From JAFKKF01 sp035651055 (GTDB lineage Bacteria > Pseudomonadota > Alphaproteobacteria > Rhizobiales > Kaistiaceae), in assembly GCA_035651055.1 (NCBI GenBank), contig DASRGK010000156.1, forward strand, positions 1 to 6,635: a stretch of 6,635 nt of DNA. Reading direction: 5' to 3'. Numbering within the stretch: the first letter of the stretch is position 1; every line of letters begins with the position of its first letter. A program made the translations under genes and the position numbers. Below are positions 1 through 5,151 of this stretch, one piece after another. The notes under the pieces are model-generated. The model searched no databases, was not told where the DNA came from, and saw only the letters and a program-made list of their open reading frames with translations.

Positions 1-1173
1 CACAACCGCGATCTGGAAGGTCCAGCCCTTGGCATTGGCGCTCGCGGTCGCGGCGGACAGGTCATGCACGCTGAAAGTCCTGACGCTGCCTTCGACAAGG
101 CCGTTGACCCAGCCCGAGGCGAGGTAGTCGGCGAGGCTGGTGCCGGCCGGGACCGCGACCGCATCGAAGCGGAGCGCGGTGCCGTCGGTACCGGTGGCAA
201 GGACCGCATCGGCGGTGTTGTCGATGACGAAGCCCGGCGGAACGGTGAAGCTGACGCCGAGGGTGGGGTGAACGAACGTGCGGTCGCGGACATAACCCTG
301 GCCCGGATCGTCGCCATAGACGATGCCGTCGATGCCTTCCAGATAGCGGTCGCGGTCGACCTCGCCGTTGCCGGGAGCGCCGAATTCACGCGCCGCGACC
401 TCGGCGAAGCGGACGCGTTCCGGGGTCGAGGGATGCGAGGCGAGGAAATCGGGCCGCTTGTCGCCGCCGGTGGCGAGACCGGCACGATAGGCGGCAAAGC
501 GGCTCATCGCATTGAGGAAGCGCGCCGCGGCGAAAGGATCGTAACCGGCGCGGCCGATCGTCTTCACGCCGATCGCGTCGGCCTCCAGCTCCTGCTGCCG
601 CGAGAAGGCCGCCAGCGAGCGCTGGCTCGAGGCGAGCGCCAGCTTGCCGGCGCCATCATCGAGCACGTCGGTGACGACGCGGCTGACGACCATCGCGTCG
701 CGCGCCTTGTCCTGGCGCTCGATCGCGTGGTTGGCGGTGATGTGGCCCATTTCGTGGGCGAGGACGGCGGCGACCTCAGAGGAATCATTGGCGAGCGCGA
801 GCAGGCCGCGGGTCACGTAGAGATAGCCGCCGGGAAGCGCGAAGGCATTCACCGCCGGGGCATTGAGGATGGTGATCGAGTAGTTCTGCGACGGATTGTC
901 CGAGGCCGCCACCACGCGCCCGACGATCCGGGCAAGCGTCTGCTCGAGCTTCGGATCGTGGTAGATGCCGCCATAGGCGGCGACGATCCGGGCGTGCTCG
1001 GCGGGACCGGATGCGGTAAGCGTCTTGGCGGCGGGGGTGACGCCGGCGCCCGGCGAGCCGGCGCCCAGAAACGAGTTGCAGCCGGCGAGGAGCAGGGCGC
1101 CGAGCAAAATGGCGGCAAGGCCCGGGCGCAGCCCCGGTGCATCCCTCCGCCACCCTTTCCGGTCGTGCCTCAT
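1..1173 (-). CDS. M48 family zinc metalloprotease, lipoprotein (partial, C-terminus beyond left edge)
   Basis: I translated 391 codons from ATG 1173 to the edge without a stop. The N-terminus has a basic stretch, a hydrophobic core and a lipobox LLAGC with Cys32, so a lipid-anchored envelope protein is expected. HEMGH at residues 140-144 (bases 742-756) is the zinc-binding HExxH helix. ELEAD at 195-199 supplies the third zinc ligand (Glu195) and conserved Asp199. HPSTPERV at 247-254 is the usual M48 'HP..ERV' segment. This set places it with BepA/LoiP/YcaL-type envelope proteases, which degrade or help assemble outer-membrane proteins; the actual substrate is unknown. From about residue 300 a further domain starts (GVSFTVPPGF at 306-315) and runs off the window. 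The frame stays open upstream of 1173, but only this ATG gives a sensible signal peptide; its ribosome site is weak. It is divergent from nhaA. Confidence 0.93.
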   Translation of the reverse strand, partial: MRHDRKGWRRDAPGLRPGLAAILLGALLLAGCNSFLGAGSPGAGVTPAAKTLTASGPAEHARIVAAYGGIYHDPKLEQTLARIVGRVVAASDNPSQNYSITILNAPAVNAFALPGGYLYVTRGLLALANDSSEVAAVLAHEMGHITANHAIERQDKARDAMVVSRVVTDVLDDGAGKLALASSQRSLAAFSRQQELEADAIGVKTIGRAGYDPFAAARFLNAMSRFAAYRAGLATGGDKRPDFLASHPSTPERVRFAEVAAREFGAPGNGEVDRDRYLEGIDGIVYGDDPGQGYVRDRTFVHPTLGVSFTVPPGFVIDNTADAVLATGTDGTALRFDAVAVPAGTSLADYLASGWVNGLVEGSVRTFSVHDLSAATASANAKGWTFQIAVV

Positions 1174-1399
1174 GCCAGCCGTCGCCGTCCCAAATCCCTC
1201 GTGCCGCCGCAAGCGGGCGGAAACGCGGCCGGAACCGCCCGTTTCAAGGGAGAATCGATGGTGCCATAGCGGCCGCAGCCCGCACTTGCCTTCATATAGA
1301 GCCTTTTTCAATACGATGCGACGGCAGAAACGCCGGTGGGCGGCCAGTTCGGGGCGTTTCGCGCTTGCGAGAAGGCCCCGATTTGGCCAGACGTGAACG
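1174..1399. promoter_or_regulatory. Divergent spacer between the M48 protease gene and nhaA; candidate promoters
   Basis: This 226-bp spacer must hold the start signals of both divergent genes. On the plus strand CTTGCC (1285-1290) is followed after 16 bases by TTCAAT (1307-1312), a weak match to alphaproteobacterial promoters that would give nhaA a leader of roughly 80 bases. On the minus strand CTATAT (1294-1299) matches the alphaproteobacterial -10 consensus, but no good -35 lies at the right distance. These assignments are by eye and weak. No gene is visible in the spacer, and its right end carries a hairpin listed separately. Confidence 0.25.
1342..1388 (+). promoter_or_regulatory. Long imperfect hairpin immediately upstream of nhaA
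   Basis: The arms GGCCAGTTCGGGGC (1342-1355) and GCCCCGATTTGGCC (1375-1388) pair at 12 of 14 positions. Inside them TCGC (1359-1362) and GCGA (1367-1370) can pair around a GCTT loop, so most of the 47 bases can fold into one stem-loop. It ends 11 bases before the nhaA ATG at 1400, and no convincing ribosome-binding sequence lies between. In RNA it would sit next to the start codon and could affect translation; as DNA it could be an operator. The pairing is seen; the function is inferred. Confidence 0.5.
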
Positions 1400-2572
1400 A
1401 TGGCTCCGATCGCTCCCCGTTCCTCCCGCGCCCGCCGGTTCCTCAGAAACGAGGTCGCGGGCGGACTCGTTCTGCTTGCGGCTGCGGCGCTCGCCCTGAT
1501 CGTCGCCAATACGGGAATGGCGCAGGCGTACGACCGCCTTGTCCATCTCGATATTTTCGGCGTGAGCCTGCTCCATGCCGTCAATGACGGTCTGATGACG
1601 GTGTTCTTCCTTCTGGTCGGACTGGAGATCAAGCGCGAGCTGGTCGAGGGCGAGCTGTCGACCTGGCCTCGTCGTGTGCTGCCGGGCCTCGCGGCGGCGG
1701 GCGGCATGCTGGTACCGGCGCTGATCTTCGTCGGGTTCAACGCCGGCTCGCCGGAGACGCTGAGAGGCTGGGCCGTCCCTTCGGCGACCGACATCGCCTT
1801 CTCGCTGGCGGTGCTCGCCATCCTCGGCTCGCGCGTGCCGCCGGCGCTGAAGGTCCTGCTGACGGCACTGGCCATCCTCGACGACCTCGGCGCGGTCCTC
1901 ATCATCGCGCTCTTCTACGGCCACGAACCGTCACTTCTGATGCTCGGGCTGTCGCTGGCGCTCGTCGCGATCCTCTTCGGCATGAATCTCGGCGGCGTCA
2001 AAGCGCTCTCGCCCTACCTGGCGCTCGGCGCCGTCCTCTGGTTCTGCGTCCTCAAGTCGGGCGTGCATGCGACCGTTGCGGGTGTGCTCCTTGCAGCGAC
2101 GATCCCGATTCGGGGCGGCGGGGGAGCGGTGCGCTCGCCGCTGCGGATCCTCGAACATTGCCTGCAGCCCTATGTGAACTTCCTCGTCCTGCCGGTCTTC
2201 GCCTTCGTCAATGCGGGGGTCACACTCGGCGGGATCGACGCAGCCGCCCTCGCCAGTCCGGTGACGCTCGGCGCCGGACTCGGCCTTTTTGTCGGCAAGC
2301 AGGTGGGGATTTCGGGCGCAGTCTGGGCGGCGGTGCGGGCGCGGGTGGCGCATATGCCGGCCGGCACGACCATGCTGCAGCTCTACGGAATGTCGCTTCT
2401 CTGCGGAATTGGGTTCACGATGAGCCTGTTCATCGGGCTCCTCGCCTTCGGCGATTCGTCCCTCCTCATCGCCGAAACCAAGATCGGGGTGCTCGCCGGG
2501 TCGGTGCTCTCGGCGCTGGCCGGCTGGCTGGTGCTACGCCTGGCGAAACCGCGCTTGACCGCAGGCAGCTGA
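1400..2572 (+). CDS. nhaA: Na+/H+ antiporter NhaA
   Basis: This 390-residue inner-membrane protein matches the usual NhaA length (about 388 in E. coli). NhaA expels Na+ or Li+ in exchange for protons and serves salt and alkaline-pH tolerance. The key residues are present: the paired aspartates Asp161-Asp162 in AILDDLGAV (ion binding, equivalent to E. coli D163/D164), Thr130-Asp131 in the unwound helix segment SATDIAFSL, Lys300 in FVGKQVGI, Glu76 in VGLEIKREL, and His223 in KSGVHATVAGV at the position of E. coli H225, implicated in pH response. CGIGFTMSLFIG near residues 335-346 is another family signature. Hydrophobic segments recur through the whole protein, as expected for about 12 helices. 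The ATG at 1400 fits the family N-terminus (RRFLRNEVAGG), though the ribosome site is poor. It appears to be a single gene, divergent from the protease gene and convergent with the next one. Confidence 0.97.
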   Translation: MAPIAPRSSRARRFLRNEVAGGLVLLAAAALALIVANTGMAQAYDRLVHLDIFGVSLLHAVNDGLMTVFFLLVGLEIKRELVEGELSTWPRRVLPGLAAAGGMLVPALIFVGFNAGSPETLRGWAVPSATDIAFSLAVLAILGSRVPPALKVLLTALAILDDLGAVLIIALFYGHEPSLLMLGLSLALVAILFGMNLGGVKALSPYLALGAVLWFCVLKSGVHATVAGVLLAATIPIRGGGGAVRSPLRILEHCLQPYVNFLVLPVFAFVNAGVTLGGIDAAALASPVTLGAGLGLFVGKQVGISGAVWAAVRARVAHMPAGTTMLQLYGMSLLCGIGFTMSLFIGLLAFGDSSLLIAETKIGVLAGSVLSALAGWLVLRLAKPRLTAGS

Positions 2573-2643
2573 GGCAGTCCGCGACGGTTTCTGCGGGGAC
2601 CTGCCGCCGGAGGCCCTCGCGCCGCGTTCGCCCCGTGCCTCCC
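2573..2643. terminator. Convergent spacer with two weak inverted repeats; possible bidirectional terminator
   Basis: Only 71 bp separate the nhaA stop from the stop of the convergent TPR/ClpP-fold gene. Two hairpins can be drawn: GGCAGTCC (2573-2580) with GGACCTGCC (2597-2605), one base bulged, and GGAGGC (2609-2614) with GCCTCC (2637-2642). Neither is followed by a T run on either strand, so canonical Rho-independent termination is not shown. Placement between converging genes is the main argument. Confidence 0.25.
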
Positions 2644-3762
2644 TTACCTCTGCGGCGGCGTGAAGGGCAGTTCCCGCACGTCGAGGCCGATGCTGTTGGC
2701 GTCGTCGAAGGTCAGCCACTTCATCTGCCGCGGCGGCGCCGAGGTCATGTAGGTGATGGCGTCGGTCGAGAGCCCCAGGCCGAACAGGTACGCGCCGACG
2801 AGGGCGTTGCCGGACGACGTGATCGACAACTGGGCGTCGTCGAAGAAGGCGGCATGGAAGCCGACCTTGGAGCCGCGCGCCATCATGCGCGGCCGGCCGC
2901 CGAGCCAGGCGAGGGCACATACCGAGGCACAGGACGAGCCGTCCGATACGCGGGTGGGGAAGCCTTTGAGATGGATGGCCTTGCCGATCTCGATGCCGGC
3001 GAGCAGATCCCCGCCCGGGCTGTTGAGGACCACGACGGCATCCTGCGCGGCCTGGATGGCGGCATCGGCGAACTTGCGGTCGTCGCCGGAACTGATCGGA
3101 CCCTCGACGTAGATCGTGGTCTGGTGGCCGACGGTCTCGACGCTGATGGTGGCGCCCTGGTCGCCGGCAATGCGTCGGCCGAGCGCCGAGATGCGCGCCG
3201 ACAGTTCCGGGGCGCGCGGATCGGCCTTGTCGAGCAGATCGAGCGCGGCGCGGTAGTCGGCCACCGCGTTCTTCCATTCCTCGCGGCCTTCGTAGATTTG
3301 GCCGCGCCCGAACCGGGCGGCGAAGATCCTGCCGTCGAGCTGCAATCCCTTGTCGAAGTCGGCAAAGGCGCGGTCGTAATCGGCGCGCAGCAGGTAGACC
3401 GATCCGCGTCCGCTGAATGCCGCGGCGAGCTTCGGATTCTCGGCGATCGCGCGGTTGAACTCGAAGATCGCGGCCGATCCGTCGGCGGACGAATCGGTCC
3501 GCTTGAAACGCGTGAGGTAGGCTGCGCCGCGGTTATAGTGGGCGAGCGCGTCCTTGGCGGGCTCTTCGGCATGGCTGCCGATTATGCGGTCGCAGGCCGG
3601 GATGCTGACATCGGGCCTGTCGCTGGCGCCGCAGTCGCGCCAGACCGCTTCCCAATCCGGGCTGACGTCGCCGGCAGGAGTTGAAGCGGCCGAGTCGGCG
3701 GAGGCCGCACCGCTCGAAAAGGCTGCGGCGAGAAGCAGGCCCGCCAGAATGCGAACCAGCAT
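2644..3762 (-). CDS. Secreted TPR protein with C-terminal ClpP/crotonase-fold domain
   Basis: I chose ATG 3762 (372 residues) over an upstream ATG at 3837, because GAGGGAGAA lies at proper distance before it and it opens a clear signal peptide with likely cleavage after ASA (residues 20-22); the periplasm is expected. Residues about 73-181 form three TPR-like helix pairs, the first with an insertion, suggesting a protein-binding part. Residues about 206-366 resemble the ClpP/crotonase fold: NSPGG (247-251) matches the oxyanion-hole loop, Ser280 in SCASVCALAW sits at the ClpP nucleophile position, and His303 in KVGFHAAF at the catalytic histidine position. The third, acidic residue is not where ClpP has it: by my alignment Met347 occupies that place. 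Cys278 and Cys282 flank the serine and Cys44/Cys57 lie near the N-terminus, so disulfides are possible. It resembles the uncharacterised periplasmic COG3904 proteins. Protease activity is unproven and the substrate unknown. Confidence 0.85.
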   Translation of the reverse strand: MLVRILAGLLLAAAFSSGAASADSAASTPAGDVSPDWEAVWRDCGASDRPDVSIPACDRIIGSHAEEPAKDALAHYNRGAAYLTRFKRTDSSADGSAAIFEFNRAIAENPKLAAAFSGRGSVYLLRADYDRAFADFDKGLQLDGRIFAARFGRGQIYEGREEWKNAVADYRAALDLLDKADPRAPELSARISALGRRIAGDQGATISVETVGHQTTIYVEGPISSGDDRKFADAAIQAAQDAVVVLNSPGGDLLAGIEIGKAIHLKGFPTRVSDGSSCASVCALAWLGGRPRMMARGSKVGFHAAFFDDAQLSITSSGNALVGAYLFGLGLSTDAITYMTSAPPRQMKWLTFDDANSIGLDVRELPFTPPQR

Positions 3763-3828
3763 GTGGTTGTTCTCCCTCGGCGCCACCGTTTCCGGCCGAC
3801 AGGCCCACCGGCGGTCTGCCAAGCCACG

Positions 3829-3857
3829 AATCTGCAAATTTCCGCGCGTTACTCAAG
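3829..3857 (-). promoter_or_regulatory. Candidate promoter of the TPR/ClpP-fold gene
   Basis: Read on the minus strand, CTTGAG (3857-3852) matches the alphaproteobacterial -35 consensus CTTGAC at five of six bases and is followed after 17 bases by CAGATT (3834-3829), a poor -10. It lies about 65 bases before the chosen start at 3762. The call is by eye and weak. Confidence 0.22.
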
Positions 3858-3925
3858 CGGCGGTAGTCACATCCCCGTCAGCCGAGCGCCGACACCGCCC
3901 GGCGACGGTCCCCTTGCGTTCCTCT

Positions 3926-3954
3926 CTTGCCCTTGCCGGGGCGAAGCGAATATT
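3926..3954 (+). promoter_or_regulatory. Candidate promoter of the tRNA-Arg gene
   Basis: CTTGCC (3926-3931) and AATATT (3949-3954) are separated by 17 bases, and the mature tRNA begins ten bases after the second element. The spacing fits a housekeeping sigma factor promoter giving a very short 5' leader. The -10 is imperfect, so this is a reasonable but unproven call. Confidence 0.35.
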
Positions 3955-3964
3955 GAGGGCGCGT

Positions 3965-4041
3965 GACCCCGTAGCTCAGCAGGATAGAGCATCAGATTCC
4001 TAATCTGAGGGCCGTGGGTTCGAATCCCGCCGGGGTCACCA
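3965..4041 (+). tRNA. tRNA-Arg (anticodon CCT), CCA encoded
   Basis: The cloverleaf can be drawn completely. The acceptor stem is GACCCCG (3965-3971) with CGGGGTC (4031-4037), followed by discriminator A and an encoded CCA (4039-4041). The D stem is GCTC/GAGC. The anticodon stem TCAGA/TCTGA encloses the seven-base loop TTCCTAA, giving anticodon CCT at 3999-4001, which reads the arginine codon AGG. The T arm GTGGG-TTCGAAT-CCCGC is canonical and the variable loop has five bases. The gene stands alone here. What looks like an IS481-type terminus starts ten bases after the CCA, so any original downstream terminator may have been displaced. Confidence 0.97.
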
Positions 4042-4063
4042 GCAAACCTTTGTCCGGCCCGGA

Positions 4064-4100
4064 GACATGGGTGACGGAACGTACCTAAGACATGGGTGAC
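4064..4100 (+). repeat. Paired 12-bp direct repeats at the IS end
   Basis: GACATGGGTGAC occurs at 4064-4075 and again at 4089-4100, a 25-bp period of about two and a half helical turns. The second copy lies inside the transposase reading frame: read on the minus strand it encodes the final SPMS before the stop. Repeats of this kind at an IS end are plausible transposase-binding sites; that role is inferred. Confidence 0.8.
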
Positions 4101-4261
4101 AGCCTCGTGCCGAACGGGTTGTCGAGCGGTTGCAAGGTCTTCTGCTCCAGGTCGAAGTAGCCAAGATCGTGGTGCATGAAGCTGACGAGCCAAATGCCCT
4201 CGTCGACCTCTTTTATGCCAAGTCTCTGGCCGGCAAGGATGCGGCCCAGGCTCGCGCTTGA
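4085..4261 (-). pseudogene. IS481-family transposase, C-terminal fragment (about 58 codons)
   Basis: Read on the minus strand, the frame ending at TAG 4087-4085 encodes GIWLVSFMHHDLGYFD and then LQPLDNPFGTRLSPMS, preceded by RILAGQRLGIKEV. This is the typical C-terminal tail of IS481-family DDE transposases, downstream of the catalytic core. The frame meets TGA at 4264-4262 and no similarity continues beyond, so the integrase core, the helix-turn-helix region and the start are all missing. The surviving tail has no internal stop or frameshift, which suggests a fairly recent truncation. It is not expected to give an active protein. Confidence 0.85.
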
Positions 4262-4276
4262 TCAAGAGTGGCCCGT

Positions 4277-5017
4277 ATGTATGACTTTGTCGGCCGGACG
4301 CTTTTCCTGACGGGCGCAAATGGTGCCATCGGGCGCGCCGTCACGCGCTTGTTCTTCGACTGCGGTGCAAACCTCTTCCTCACCGACCGTGACACGAACG
4401 GACTGGATGAATTCGCACGCAGTCTCGGCTCGCCGCCTGCCCGCGTCGGCACAATGCAGCTCAATGTAACCGAAGCCTCGCAGGTTGATGAAGCAGTGAC
4501 GCGCTGCTCCTCACTGTTCGGCGGCATCGATTTCCTCGTACCGCTGGCTGGCCTTTACCCGGAGAGCGGACTGGCCGCCATGAGCGAGAGCGAGTGGCGT
4601 CGCGTGGTCGAGGTAAATCTGAACGGCGTCTTCCTGAGCCTTCAGTCGGCGGCACGCCATCTCCGCGAGAGCAGCGCGGTAGTGCTGGTCTCTTCGATCG
4701 CGGCTCACCGGGGCAGTTTCATGCATGCCCACTACGCCGCGGCCAAGGGCGGAGTTCTCAGCCTGATGCGCAGCGCCGCGCTCGAACTTGCGCCGAAGAC
4801 CCGCGTCAACGCGGTATCGCCGGGCATCATCGCTTCGGAGATGACGAGGAAGCTCGTCGCTGATCGGGGAGACCAGCTTGTGGCGCAGACGCCGCTCGCG
4901 CGCCTCGGAAAACCGGATGAGGTCGCGTCGGTCATTGCTTTCTTGTGCAGCGACGGTGCGAGCTTCATCACCGGCGAGACCGTCCACGTGAACGGCGGCC
5001 TTTATATCGCCGGTTGA
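4277..5017 (+). CDS. Short-chain dehydrogenase/reductase (SDR), classical type
   Basis: The 246-residue protein has normal classical SDR length and is probably a cytosolic NAD(P)-dependent oxidoreductase. TGANGAIG (12-19) is the dinucleotide-binding glycine motif. The catalytic tetrad is complete: Asn114 in VNLNGVF, Ser140 in VLVSSIAA, and Tyr153 with Lys157 in HYAAAKGG. VSPGIIASEM and the C-terminal GETVHVNGG are also typical. The usual NNAG motif is replaced by PLAG (89-92). Asp37 in FLTDRD lies where an acidic residue favours NAD over NADP; this is an inference. I prefer ATG 4277, with AGAG just upstream; an in-frame GTG at 4268 would add three residues. It begins just behind the IS481 remnant, so the native promoter may have been replaced. 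The substrate cannot be told; a sugar, polyol or hydroxyketone is possible given the E1 genes downstream. Confidence 0.92.
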   Translation: MYDFVGRTLFLTGANGAIGRAVTRLFFDCGANLFLTDRDTNGLDEFARSLGSPPARVGTMQLNVTEASQVDEAVTRCSSLFGGIDFLVPLAGLYPESGLAAMSESEWRRVVEVNLNGVFLSLQSAARHLRESSAVVLVSSIAAHRGSFMHAHYAAAKGGVLSLMRSAALELAPKTRVNAVSPGIIASEMTRKLVADRGDQLVAQTPLARLGKPDEVASVIAFLCSDGASFITGETVHVNGGLYIAG

Positions 5018-5071
5018 GCGGCGGCCCATTGCCCCGGCTTCTTGAAGGCGACCGGACGGACTGGTACCAAA

Positions 5072-5112
5072 ACGCCGTGATCCTGCGACCGCGATAGCCG
5101 CGATCACGGCGT
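5072..5112. repeat. 11-bp perfect inverted repeat between the SDR gene and the E1 operon
   Basis: ACGCCGTGATC (5072-5082) and GATCACGGCGT (5102-5112) are perfect complements around 19 bases. A further GCG/CGC (5085-5087 with 5099-5101) can extend the stem past a two-base bulge. On the plus strand no T run follows, so it is a poor terminator for the SDR gene. On the minus strand the stem is followed by TTTT, as in an intrinsic terminator pointing left, yet no minus-strand gene is visible here. It lies 40 bases before the E1 alpha start, so an operator or a leader RNA structure is also possible. Confidence 0.6.
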
Positions 5113-5151
5113 CCAAGCCCTGTCTACCGCGGGGAAGTCTGAGGTTCGTTC

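Larger units (their letters stand above)
4051..4261. mobile_element. Remnant of an IS481-family insertion sequence (one end only)
   Basis: One terminus and the 3' end of the transposase gene are recognisable; the rest of the element, including the opposite terminus, is not in the window. The outer boundary is placed at TGTCCGG (4051) because IS481-family ends commonly begin with TGT and because terminal repeats follow directly; this boundary is inferred. The inner boundary near 4261 is where transposase similarity stops, about 15 bases before the SDR start codon. Truncation means this copy cannot move by itself. Confidence 0.75.

Noticed and set aside
64..1269. 401-codon plus-strand open frame
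   Set aside because: It is antisense to the M48 protease gene; the translation is Gly/Arg/Ala-rich without motifs, while the minus strand shows HExxH, ELEAD and a lipobox.
1292..1924. 210-codon minus-strand open frame over the start of nhaA
   Set aside because: It is charged low-complexity sequence antisense to nhaA, with no ribosome site or motif that I recognise.
2158..3684. 508-codon plus-strand open frame spanning the end of nhaA and most of the TPR/ClpP-fold gene
   Set aside because: It overlaps two real genes in other frames, one antisense, and its product is low-complexity GC-driven sequence with no recognisable domain.
3763..3837. Upstream ATG at 3837 as start of the TPR/ClpP-fold protein
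   Set aside because: It would put 25 polar residues before the signal peptide; the ATG at 3762 has a strong ribosome site and gives a normal secretion signal.
4051..4064. TCCGGCCCGGA palindrome after the tRNA as a tRNA terminator
   Set aside because: The loop would be a single base and no T run follows; it fits better as part of the IS end.
3867..4319. 150-codon minus-strand open frame across the tRNA and IS remnant
   Set aside because: It runs antisense through the tRNA and is in a different frame from the transposase tail, so it is a chance frame.
5042..5070. CTTGAA with a downstream -10 as promoter of the E1 operon
   Set aside because: No acceptable -10 lies at 16-18 bases, so the match does not rise above chance.
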